Assembly (NCBI GenBank): GCA_910577785.1
Contig: CAJTNT010000013.1
Location: forward strand, 23,047-87,046
Direction of reading: 5' to 3'
DNA length: 64,000 nt
Origin: an uncultured Lachnospiraceae bacterium
GTDB taxonomy: Bacteria; Bacillota; Clostridia; Lachnospirales; Lachnospiraceae
Below the pieces are notes generated by a model, which saw only the letters and a list, made by a program, of their open reading frames with translations, was not told where the DNA came from and made no database searches. Below are positions 1-8,220 of this stretch, piece after piece. Each line of letters starts with the position of its first letter. Positions within the stretch are counted from its first letter, which is position 1. The position numbers were made by a program, and so were the translations under genes.

Positions 1-74
1 CCCGCCTATTTTTTCATATTTTATATCATAAATATTGTAACTGCCTAATACCAGCGCCATTACATGATATTCCA

Positions 75-163
75 TCTACAGCCATAGGCTTTCTATGGCC
101 TTCACCGTTATACTTTATTCCATCCACAGCTACAGCCGTTCTATGGCCTTCACTGTTATTTTT
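75..163. repeat. Imperfect direct repeat, two units
   Basis: Two copies of a unit reading ctacagcc...tctatggccttcac(c/t)gttat lie at about 75-114 and 130-163; the second copy lacks about six bases in the middle. They sit just downstream of the minus-strand yrzB stop codon. No function is visible. They could be the remains of a locally duplicated 3' region. Confidence 0.6.
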
Positions 164-170
164 CTATACT

Positions 171-431
171 TTACATGGCAAAATCCACGTCATCCAGGAT
201 TTCCCCAAAAATCCGCGACAGATATTCCAGCTCTTCCTCCGATTCCACCATCTCATACATGGCTTCTTCTCCCTTTGCCTGGGAAACGTCCTTTAAAATA
301 AGAGCTTCGCAGTCACCTTCCTCTTCCTCTGCTACCAGAAGGTAATCTGCCCCATTAATCCTAGTCTGCTCTAACACAAAAAACTCTATGCCCTCTCCGC
401 CTTCGGGGGACTGAAAAAACACTTTCTCCAT
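171..431 (-). CDS. yrzB: DUF1292 family protein (YrzB-like)
   Basis: A small acidic protein of 86 residues. The start at 431 was chosen over an upstream in-frame ATG because GGAAGGAGAAG precedes it and because the longer reading would run into ruvX. The N-terminal part, with FFVLEQT and YLLVAEEEE, is the usual DUF1292 core, and the tail is Asp/Glu-rich. It is the last gene of a minus-strand ireB-ruvX-yrzB cluster, a conserved Firmicutes order, and that context carries much of the identification. The biochemical role of this family is not established. Confidence 0.85.
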   Translation of the reverse strand: MEKVFFQSPEGGEGIEFFVLEQTRINGADYLLVAEEEEGDCEALILKDVSQAKGEEAMYEMVESEEELEYLSRIFGEILDDVDFAM

Positions 432-481
432 AACTTTGCTTCTCCTTCCTGCCCGCCCTGCCCCGGCATCTCCATATCCTG

Positions 482-931
482 CTATCTCCGCGCATTCCCC
501 TGCCCTGACTGGAATGCCAAGGAATCTAAATATCCCTGCAGAATCAATACGGCTGCAATCCTGTCCAGATGCTCCTTGCGGTCTTTTCGGGGGACGCCGC
601 CCTCTTCCAGACTCCGCTCTGCCGCCACCGTTGTCAGACGCTCGTCCCACAGGATAACCGGGAGGCCGCACCGCTTTTCCAACATGGCCTGGAATTCCTG
701 TGTCTTCTGGCAGCGCTCGCCTTCTGTATTATTCATATTCTTTGGAAATCCCAGCACAATCTTCTCCACCTGGTACTCCTCTGCCAAGCTCTGGATCCTG
801 GCTAACGTCTGGCGAAGTTTCCCTGGCGACTTCCTGACGATTGTCTCAATCCCCTGGGCGGTCACCAACAAGGCGTCGCTGATCGCAACGCCCACCGTCT
901 TAGATCCAAAATCCAGCCCCATAATCCGCAT
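482..931 (-). CDS. ruvX: Putative pre-16S rRNA nuclease / Holliday junction resolvase-like protein (RuvX/YqgF)
   Basis: This 149-residue protein has the RNase H-like fold signature of YqgF. The first strand carries the catalytic Asp (MGLDFGSKTVGVAISD), then the VLGFPKNMNNTEG motif, and a late acidic motif WDERLTT. Length is normal for the family. The known role is maturation of the 16S rRNA 5' end; a Holliday-junction role was the older annotation. AGGAGGCGCAT precedes the ATG at 931. It lies 9 bases downstream of ireB and 50 upstream of yrzB, so co-transcription is likely. Confidence 0.95.
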   Translation of the reverse strand: MRIMGLDFGSKTVGVAISDALLVTAQGIETIVRKSPGKLRQTLARIQSLAEEYQVEKIVLGFPKNMNNTEGERCQKTQEFQAMLEKRCGLPVILWDERLTTVAAERSLEEGGVPRKDRKEHLDRIAAVLILQGYLDSLAFQSGQGNARR

Positions 932-940
932 ATGCGCCTC

Positions 941-1204
941 CTATTCCCAGGCATTGTTCTTGATATACTGGCGCAGGACTTCCTCGACCAGCTCGTCCCG
1001 CTCTACCTTCATAATCAGGCTTCTGGCATTGTTATGGCTGGTAATATAGGTTGGATCTCCAGACATAATATAGCCCACAATCTGGTTCACCGGATTGTAG
1101 CCTTTCTCCCGCAGTGCGCCGTATACGACTTCCAGCACTTGATCTACCTTTATCTGCTGCTCCTTTTCTACTTTAAAATACTGTGTGTTATTTTTATCTT
1201 GCAT
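941..1204 (-). CDS. ireB: IreB family regulatory phosphoprotein (UPF0297)
   Basis: The 87-residue protein matches UPF0297/IreB along its whole length, including the central ALREKGYNPVNQIVGYIMSGD block and the ITSHNNAR motif. In Enterococcus, IreB is phosphorylated by the Ser/Thr kinase IreK and affects cephalosporin resistance. The N-terminal threonine of NNTQYF fits the phosphorylated region. It leads the ireB-ruvX-yrzB cluster. In many Firmicutes alaS lies just upstream; here a secreted peptidase gene occupies that place 109 bases away. Confidence 0.95.
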   Translation of the reverse strand: MQDKNNTQYFKVEKEQQIKVDQVLEVVYGALREKGYNPVNQIVGYIMSGDPTYITSHNNARSLIMKVERDELVEEVLRQYIKNNAWE

Positions 1205-1313
1205 TTTCTCACGCCCTTATTTTCTGCTCTTTCGTTCTGATTATGATTTGACAAAGATTCCTTTTCCTTATTCTAATATAAATGTCCCAAAAATTCAATC
1301 TCTATTTTTATTT

Positions 1314-2216
1314 TTAGCCCTTTGGCCTTTTCCATTTCACGCTGATTCCGTCCGCCTTCCACTGGTTTGCTTCTTCCGTGTAACCTTTCACTGTCAGATA
1401 TTGGAACTGGTTGGACGTCTTCAGGGCATCATACACATAACGCAGGGGGATGCGGCTGCGGTTTTTATCCGGGTCGCCTGGCTCTGCCAAAAATACCGTC
1501 CCATCCTCCTCACGGTACAGCCAGATATTGACATAATGCCCTGGCGTATCCTGCCAATAGGCATCATCCTCATAACTGCTTACCAGCACAATCGCAGATT
1601 TGGCCTTTGCAATCTGCTTCTTGAATCTCTGAAAGCTGCCGGGCTTTTTGTACAGCTTGCAGGAAAACCCACAATTCTTCAGGGAATCCCTCATATCCCG
1701 CCAGTCAATGGCGCCAACCGCCCCAGAAGGGGAGTAATTCGAAACTGCTCTCGCATAGTCATACATATCCAGGGGAGAGACTTCGTAAGGCGAGAGGGTG
1801 TTGTAAATATTTGCCATACAGCAGAGCCCACAGCCAAAGCCGCCAAAGGGATTGCCTTCCACCCGGAAACGGCACCAGGAGCCTGACCAGGGACGCCTGG
1901 CTTTCCAGGATTTGGGGCCTTGGAGGAAAGAATAGACCTCCTCATCCTCTAGGGCGAAGGCCTCTCTGAGCATCTGCCGGTCCTGCTTGGAAAGGCATTG
2001 GGAAAGCCAGCAGCTCGTCCCAGCATACAGGCTATCCCCCTGCCGCGGTACCGAAGGGGCTTCCTCCACCTGGGGCTGCGGCTGAAGCGGGATCTCTTCT
2101 GTCATTTCTTTCTCCTGGCTGCCACTTTGCCGGATACTCAGGAAAATCAGCGCCAGGAAGAGCAATAGGAGAAACGCCGGGAGGGCGCCCTGCCATGCTG
2201 TCCTATGTCTATTCAT
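1314..2216 (-). CDS. Membrane-anchored or secreted C39-like cysteine peptidase
   Basis: A 300-residue protein with one N-terminal hydrophobic segment (roughly residues 11-29), so an outward-facing anchored or secreted domain. The start at 2216 is favoured over an in-frame ATG 17 codons earlier because GAGAGG precedes it. After an acidic, Pro-rich linker comes a papain-like C39_2 domain: GGFGCGLCCMANIY supplies the candidate catalytic Cys, TPGHYVNIW the His, and FLAEPGDP an acidic residue. Such proteins are often annotated as hypothetical or C39 family peptidases; the substrate is unknown. No ABC transporter accompanies it, so a leader-peptidase role is not supported. Confidence 0.7.
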   Translation of the reverse strand: MNRHRTAWQGALPAFLLLLFLALIFLSIRQSGSQEKEMTEEIPLQPQPQVEEAPSVPRQGDSLYAGTSCWLSQCLSKQDRQMLREAFALEDEEVYSFLQGPKSWKARRPWSGSWCRFRVEGNPFGGFGCGLCCMANIYNTLSPYEVSPLDMYDYARAVSNYSPSGAVGAIDWRDMRDSLKNCGFSCKLYKKPGSFQRFKKQIAKAKSAIVLVSSYEDDAYWQDTPGHYVNIWLYREEDGTVFLAEPGDPDKNRSRIPLRYVYDALKTSNQFQYLTVKGYTEEANQWKADGISVKWKRPKG

Positions 2217-2346
2217 GGGTTTAACCTCTCTATCAAACAAAGTGGAAGATTCACGGGAAATTTGCACAAGTTAAAGCTATTGTACAACAGAATAGAAGTT
2301 TGTTCAATATGAAAATAGAATTTTTTATTGGAAATGTGCCGCTATC

Positions 2347-2484
2347 GTTACGATTCACGGCTCAGGAATGCGCTGTACTGCGCATTCCGTGAGAACATGA
2401 TTCAGGAGTGAGGGGCGATTTCGCGTAGCAAAACTCTAAATATCGCCCCGAATCGTTACTATGAGCGGCTCCCAGGCCGTGAAT
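2347..2484. repeat. Dispersed palindromic intergenic element, copy 1
   Basis: This gap is filled by a nested palindromic element. The outer arms are ATTCACGGC (2353-2361) and GCCGTGAAT (2476-2484). Inside are two hairpins: GGAATGCGC/GCGCATTCC (2365-2373 with 2380-2388) and GGGGCGAT/ATCGCCCC (2412-2419 with 2442-2449). The reverse complement matches 20709-20837 and, in part, 50151-50200. The 8-mer TTTTATTG occurs on both sides (2323-2330 and 2497-2504), overlapping the stop codon of the next gene, and may be a target duplication. It resembles REP/MITE-type elements. Confidence 0.8.
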
Positions 2485-2498
2485 AGCAGCCTGCTCTT

Positions 2499-3788
2499 TT
2501 ATTGTGGTTTTGCATTGGGATAGATACGTTCCATGCGGGCATCGCCAAAGTGTTTATCCATGGACTGCTCCCATCCGTATACGGCCGGCCTTCCATTCGC
2601 ACGGGCATCGTAACGGATTAGCGCCATGACAGACACTACTATATTGGCTGCCATGAAGGCCATCAGGATTCCGGTCAGCAGGCGGCCTGTTTTCTTGCGG
2701 ATCCGCTCAATCAGCAATGCTGTTTTGGGATACAGGCCTTTCATCCAGATGACGGCGGCAATGCCCCAGAAGAAGCAGAATAAAAGATTAATTCTTCCGC
2801 CGAGGTTAAAGGGCATAGCGCTGTAGTCCCAGAAAATTTTTCCGAACAGAATCTCTGTAAAGACACTGCAGATATATTCATAGGCGCCGCCAAGGAAGGT
2901 TCCAATCCAGAAAATATGGTGTTCCGGTTTCTCCCTGTCCTTGTAGAGCAAAATCGTCACAAGGGCGATGGCAAGCCCCCATACAACGCTGAACGGCCCC
3001 CAGACTAGGCTGCTCCTGCTCATCCACACGCCGTCTGTCAGCCGGCAGAATACCGTTTCCACAAGATCTCCCGCAAATGCCCCAATCAGAAACAGCCAGA
3101 AGGCCTGCACGAAACTGCATTTTTCCACACTTTCCTCTTTGTCCGCCAGTTCCTGCAGGATGGACGGGTATGACCTGCCGATTCTCTTTTCTATATGCCC
3201 GGAAACCGTTCTTGCAAGCTGAAATGTCCACCTCTGCAGCCTGTGGTTCCAGCCCAGCAGCTGCGGCAGCTTCTCCTCCATATGGCAGGCAAAGAGGAAG
3301 GATCCCAGCAAATCAATTGCGCCTGCCGCCATAAGTATCCAGATAAGCGCTTTTTCTACGATTGCTGGCAGGCTATCGTATAGGGCTAATACAGCGCCAT
3401 TGGCATAGCGGACTGCCAAAACGCCCAGAATGCCCCACAGCGCGGAATACTGCAGGCAGATATAACCATCAACGTTCCACCGCTTCCCAGAATAATCCCA
3501 CCACTTTTTCCATTTGATCCGTTCGAGCGTCTTTCCGGCAAACCACTCTACGGCAGTCGCCACCACCACGCTCCCCAGGAAGAGGAAGGGCAAGTCACCT
3601 TTCAGTTCCTGTAGGAAGACCGTCAAAATAACCCCTGTAAAACCGTATAGAAAACAAAACGGACCCGAAGCAAAGCCACGGTTCCTAAAATCTTTTACCT
3701 TTATCGTTGCAACTGCAGTTTCCGCCAGCCAGGCAAGGAAAGAATATGTAAAAAACAGCATGGCGGTTTCATAGAATGTATAACCCAT
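2499..3788 (-). CDS. Putative ABC transporter permease, CmpB type (duplicated domain)
   Basis: A polytopic membrane protein of 429 residues belonging to the family called ABC-transporter type IV or CmpB (PF06541). It is an internal duplication. The first half carries WLAETAVATIKVKDFRNRGF...GPFCFLYGFTG, and the second half (from about residue 225) repeats the plan with GDLVETVFCRLTDGVW...VWGPFSVVWG. There is no cognate ATPase next to it, so the transporter label rests on the family name. A minus-strand promoter at 3897-3925 precedes it, and it ends in the possible target duplication beside repeat copy 1. Confidence 0.75.
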   Translation of the reverse strand: MGYTFYETAMLFFTYSFLAWLAETAVATIKVKDFRNRGFASGPFCFLYGFTGVILTVFLQELKGDLPFLFLGSVVVATAVEWFAGKTLERIKWKKWWDYSGKRWNVDGYICLQYSALWGILGVLAVRYANGAVLALYDSLPAIVEKALIWILMAAGAIDLLGSFLFACHMEEKLPQLLGWNHRLQRWTFQLARTVSGHIEKRIGRSYPSILQELADKEESVEKCSFVQAFWLFLIGAFAGDLVETVFCRLTDGVWMSRSSLVWGPFSVVWGLAIALVTILLYKDREKPEHHIFWIGTFLGGAYEYICSVFTEILFGKIFWDYSAMPFNLGGRINLLFCFFWGIAAVIWMKGLYPKTALLIERIRKKTGRLLTGILMAFMAANIVVSVMALIRYDARANGRPAVYGWEQSMDKHFGDARMERIYPNAKPQ

Positions 3789-3896
3789 CTTGCCTCCTTT
3801 TCACGCAGGCGCATTTATCCACAGGCAGCAAAACTCCAGCTGCCAAAGTCCCAAAAATGCCTTTCACACAATTACACCCAATCATTTTCTCTGTGT

Positions 3897-3925
3897 ATGA
3901 TAGCATGGAATCGTGTTTTTGGCAA
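3897..3925 (-). promoter_or_regulatory. Sigma-A-type promoter for the CmpB-like gene
   Basis: Read on the minus strand, TTGCCA and TATCAT are separated by exactly 17 bases, about 110 bases upstream of the start codon at 3788. No other good promoter is visible in the 3789-4024 gap. Confidence 0.6.
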
Positions 3926-4024
3926 GAATTTTTGGGGCTTATCTTTATCTGGGGAGGCATGGGGAGAATAAAAAAGGTTTTATCGTTATTTGACGGAAAC
4001 AGCCATCATGTTCTCACCTCACTT

Positions 4025-5656
4025 TTACGGATTGAGCCGGACAGCCACGGCTTTCCAGCTGTGCCTTGCCTGGTAAGACAGGATCCCGTCCTGTATTTCT
4101 ATCTGTTCCTGGGTGTCGGAATAGATTTCCAGCACTTTTGCGGGGCAGCCCTCTGGGAGCGGGATTTGGATTTCCAGCGGCAGGGCGGCATTGGCAAAGG
4201 TGTGGATGACCATATAGGCCTCCTGGCCCTGGCCTATGCGCAGCAGCGCCTGCCAGCCTTCGGGATGCCTTGCGCTCTTAATCCTGGAGCCGAAGCGGTA
4301 GGACTGTCCCTGTTTGATGATGGGGGCAATTTTCCTGTAAAATTCCATACCGCGCTCTATTACATCCCATTGTGCCTGGGTCAGGCCAGTGACATCGCCA
4401 GAAATGCACATCCTGCCCAAAAAGGTATTGGCAATGGAGTATGCGATGCGCTGCTGGGAGTCCGCCTGACGGATAACCGCCCAAATCTGGCTCTGCGCCG
4501 GATGGACGGCACGGTGCAGGTTGGCGGCGATTACAGGAATTTCCGGGCATTCATGGGCGTCGGAGAAGGAGGCCATGCTCATCTGCGACATCAGGCCCGG
4601 CTCCAGCCGATGGCCGCCAGAGGCACAGTTTTCGAGGACGATGCCAGGTATGTTACGTTTAATTTTTTCGAAGAAGGCTTGGGAGGCCTCCATATTCTGG
4701 CGCAGGGCTTCCCCCAGGGATTCTGCGCCGTCGCAGCCTATGCCAATGGTTTCGTTATAGTCAATCTTCAGGTAGCCGAAGCCATATTTTTGCAGTGTGC
4801 AGATTACTTTTTGGGTGAGGTATTCTTCTACCCAGGGGTCGCGCATATCCCAGAAGCGGCGGAAATAACTGGTGAGCGGCTTGCCGTCTTTGTGCAGGAG
4901 GTGGGGCTCTAGCTGGTAAGCCCTAGCCGCCTTGCCTACTGTCTCAATCTCAAACCAGATGCCAGGTATCATGCCTGCCTCCCGGATTTTGGCCGTGGTT
5001 TTGTCTAAGCCTTGAGGAAATAAGGTGGGGGACGGCTCATAATCGCCCATGCTGATATCCCATGGCACGCCGTCTTCCTTATACCAGCCGCAGTCTATGA
5101 CAAAATATTGGAAGCCCTTGCCTTGGATGGCTCCCAGGATTTCACAGATATTTGCATGGGAAGGGCTGCCCCAGGTGGTGCAATATTCATTGAAAATAAT
5201 GGGAAGCGACTGCTCTGGCTCTGGCACATGCGCCAAATGCTCCAGGGCGGCTTGCGTCAGCCTGGCGGTAAAAACATCAATGGATGGCGTGTGGGCTGTG
5301 CTGACTATAGCTTCTGGGGTAAGGAAGGATTCACCTGGATGCAAATCCTTCATCCAGTGCCCAAAGTCACGGTCTGCAAGGCCGCCGCTTAAGGCCAGCG
5401 CATCGTCCTTGCGGTATAGCTCCATCTGCCAGGACGCGGGGCAGGCCAGCTGTGCGCCCCAGAAGACGCCGGACCGCCTGTCCTCCACTGCGGCAAAGGG
5501 GAAAAATTTATTGACGGGCATGGAGCCTGCCTGGCCAAATTTCTCACAGCGGACAGCATGGGGATCCCAGGCGGGCTCCAGCTGCAAGTCTTCTAGGGGG
5601 ATACTCTCCAGCCTGCCTTCCTGGCTCCAGACGCTGCGGAGCCTGTGCAGCAGCAT
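4025..5656 (-). pseudogene. Alpha-galactosidase (GH36), 5'-truncated
   Basis: The 543 codons from the first in-frame ATG cover the GH36 catalytic barrel and C-terminal sheet. Family motifs include FGQAGSMPV, the barrel strand VIDCGWYKEDG, YLKIDYNE (nucleophile region) and ENCASGGHRLEPG followed by FSDAHE (acid/base region). Family members are usually about 700 residues or more, so the N-terminal beta-sandwich is mostly gone. The homologous frame runs upstream of the ATG to about 5711 (FPIISLGSLSPYLEG) and there abuts a response-regulator fragment in another frame. The ATG at 5656 has no convincing Shine-Dalgarno. It reads as the surviving 3' part of a gene after a deletion, although the catalytic domain is complete. 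Confidence 0.85.
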
Positions 5657-6311
5657 CTGCCCATGGCCGTCCCCCTCCAGGTACGGGGAGAGGCTGCCCA
5701 GGGAAATGATAGGAAAACCGCGCCAGATCCTGATAATTTTTGTGTACGCTCTCTGAAAGGTTATGGATTTTGACCAGCACCAGGCTCATACCAGAAAATG
5801 GCGCCTTGCCGTTTACTGAAACCGCAGGCACAAAGGAACGCCTGTCCCTTTGGATCATCTGGCTGAATTCCCGGTCCTGGATCAGGGAAGCTGCATTGAG
5901 CAGCTGGCGTTTCTCCTGCTCCCTCTCACTGATTGCCTCCAGCGCCCTGGCAATGGCATTCACCAGTTCCACCTTTGCAATCGGCTTTTTAAGGTAATTC
6001 ATGGCGCCGGACATAAACGTCCCCTTGACATACTCAAAGTCATCATAACCGCTGATGACAAAGGTAACCACGTCCGGGAAACGCGCATGCACCTGCTCTA
6101 ACAGCTCTACTCCATTGAGAAACGGCATATTGATGTCCGTAATCAGAATATCCGGCTGGGAGTCCTCCATTTTCTGCAGCACCTCTTCCCCATCCACTGC
6201 CGGCTCCAAAAATTCCAGGCCATATTTCTCCCATTGGATCATTTTGCGCATCTTCTCCCGGGTCCAATATTCATCATCTGCAAATAATATCTTATATTTT
6301 TTTTCATCCAT
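5544..6311 (-). pseudogene. YesN-type response regulator, 3'-truncated
   Basis: Residues 1-120 form a receiver domain: acidic pocket ADDE (12-14), phosphoacceptor Asp about 59 in ITDINMP, and the Lys of YLKKP. The start at 6311 overlaps the kinase stop codon by eight bases, typical of a coupled YesM-YesN pair. Recognisable homology ends near RFSY (about residue 201, genome 5709-5720). The remaining codons to 5544 are alpha-galactosidase DNA in the wrong frame. The C-terminal AraC-type DNA-binding domain, which YesN proteins carry at around 500 residues, is absent, so this protein cannot bind DNA in the usual way. Confidence 0.85.
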
Positions 6312-8079
6312 TCTGCATTTCCTCCTGGCCTGGCAAGGTGACGGACACACGAGTCCCTTTCCCAAGGACGCTTGCAATGACAATGCCATAATCGTCCCCA
6401 TACAGCATCTTAATCCTCGCATTGATGTTATGCAGGCCAATAGAATCCCCCTTTTCCACATAGTTCAGGTCATTCTTGGCCAGATCCTCATTCAGCTTCC
6501 CGGCGTCCATACCCACGCCATTGTCAGACACCTCTATTTTGAGCCTCCCATCCTCCCTACAGATGGCAATCCTGATTTCTTTCCCTCCCCTTTTGTTCCT
6601 AAGGCCATGGTTTAAGGCATTTTCTACCAGGGGCTGAATGGTAATCCGCGGAAGCTGATCCTTCAGCACATTCTCGTCAATCTCATAAAAATACTTCACA
6701 TTGTCATGCATACGCATCTCCATCACATAGCTGTAATTCTTCAGATGGGAGACTTCCTCCGCTACTGTCGAGAAGGGATCCTTCATATTCAGGCAGTAAC
6801 GGAAGATATTGGAAAGGGACTGGCTCAGCATGCTTACCTCCGGGCAGTCCCGGATTTCTGCAATGCTGCTCATTGTATCCAGGGTATTGTACAAAAAATG
6901 GGGATTGATCTGCGCCTGCAGAGCCTTGTACTCCGCTTGGCTCAGCAGGCGGTTGGCCTGGCTCTCCTTCTGCATCAGTTCTTCCATGCGGTCGAGCATT
7001 TCATTAAAATTCTGCCCCAGCTCGCCAATCTCATCCTTGCTTACAACTTTTGTCCGCAGATGGGACGCGCCGCCCTTAATCTGCTGAATCGTGTCCATCA
7101 GCATGTCCAGGGGACGGATGACGCTGCGGGATACGGCAGCCGTCAGGAACGCCATTAGGATAATCATTACAAAGGCAATAAAGAGCAGGTTGTTGGTAAG
7201 GGTACTTTGGTTCTGCTGCAAGATGCTCTGGGGCATCATGGAATAGGCCGTCAGATTGTACTTGTCCTGCCACGCCTTAAATATTTCCTGTTTCTCCAGG
7301 CGAAAGGCGCCTGTCTGGTTCCCTGTGCGGATTTTCTCTGCCATCTCCTGGTAATAAGCCTCTTCTTTGCCAGAGATTTCCCCATAGGACGCCACCGGGC
7401 GGTCGCCTTCCGGCTGGAGCCAGATGAACATAGTGCTGCTGGTGCTGTATTTCTTCAGGATGGAGGTAAATACCTTGCTGTCCACATCGCATACCACATA
7501 GCCAATGCGATCGCTGCGGTTGCTGTTGTTATAGAGCTTGAGCACAAACCGCAGGATATCTTTTTCCCGGTAGGGATTATAGTAGCTGGTGACCAGCATA
7601 GCGGCGTCCTCTGACTGAAAATATCCCTTGACAATCTCTGCGTTTTCTTCCCCTGGGTTCTCATAAATATCTGCAGCGTAGTTGTGTTTGGGGGTAAAAG
7701 CTCTGCGATAGGTGCTTACGATATCATGGTTTTTAGTGTAAAGATAGAGCGAGACAACGCTGTCCTGCGTCTTAAACCTGGTGGTGGCAATTTCATAGGC
7801 TTTGCGGTAAAATTCCTGGCGCAGGGCTTCCATGGTACGCTCTTCTTTCAAGGCTTGGATAAAGTCTTTTTCCATATATACTTCAATCATGCTGCTCTCG
7901 ATGTCTTTGATAAAAGCGGAGACTTCGTTCTGCATGTTTTCCAGGGAGTTTTCACTTTCATTTTTGGCCTGTTCATAGATGAAGGCGGAGGAAGATTCCT
8001 GAAAGAGGAAGGTCTGCAGGCTAAGGGCAAGCAGGGTGCTTCCCATGCAGAGAAGGAGAATTTTTACTTTTAATTTCAT
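6304..8079 (-). CDS. YesM-type sensor histidine kinase
   Basis: A 591-residue membrane kinase of the His_kinase (PF06580) class. A transmembrane segment lies near residues 6-26, followed by an extracellular dCache-like sensor region, a second segment around 300 (LLFIAFVMIILMAFLTAAVS), HAMP, a phosphoacceptor region QINPHFLYNTLDTM and an ATPase domain with ALNHGL and SDNGVGMD. The start at 8079 has GGAGGTG at good spacing; an earlier in-frame start adds 42 unlikely residues. Such kinases usually sense glycans with a YesN partner. Here the kinase looks intact but its partner has lost the DNA-binding part, so the pathway is probably non-functional. Confidence 0.93.
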   Translation of the reverse strand: MKLKVKILLLCMGSTLLALSLQTFLFQESSSAFIYEQAKNESENSLENMQNEVSAFIKDIESSMIEVYMEKDFIQALKEERTMEALRQEFYRKAYEIATTRFKTQDSVVSLYLYTKNHDIVSTYRRAFTPKHNYAADIYENPGEENAEIVKGYFQSEDAAMLVTSYYNPYREKDILRFVLKLYNNSNRSDRIGYVVCDVDSKVFTSILKKYSTSSTMFIWLQPEGDRPVASYGEISGKEEAYYQEMAEKIRTGNQTGAFRLEKQEIFKAWQDKYNLTAYSMMPQSILQQNQSTLTNNLLFIAFVMIILMAFLTAAVSRSVIRPLDMLMDTIQQIKGGASHLRTKVVSKDEIGELGQNFNEMLDRMEELMQKESQANRLLSQAEYKALQAQINPHFLYNTLDTMSSIAEIRDCPEVSMLSQSLSNIFRYCLNMKDPFSTVAEEVSHLKNYSYVMEMRMHDNVKYFYEIDENVLKDQLPRITIQPLVENALNHGLRNKRGGKEIRIAICREDGRLKIEVSDNGVGMDAGKLNEDLAKNDLNYVEKGDSIGLHNINARIKMLYGDDYGIVIASVLGKGTRVSVTLPGQEEMQNG

Positions 8080-8220
8080 GAGGTCAGTCACCTCCGAAGG
8101 ATTGGAATTACGGACGCTGCTTCGGGCGCGCCATTCCCCACACAGACAAAGCAACACTTTTGAATGGTCTGCTTGAGGGGATGGCGCACTCAAACCAGCT
8201 GGCATTGATGCACGATATGG

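Noticed and set aside
3776..4912. 378-codon plus-strand frame covering the alpha-galactosidase region
   Set aside because: It is the shadow of conserved GH36 sequence on the other strand.
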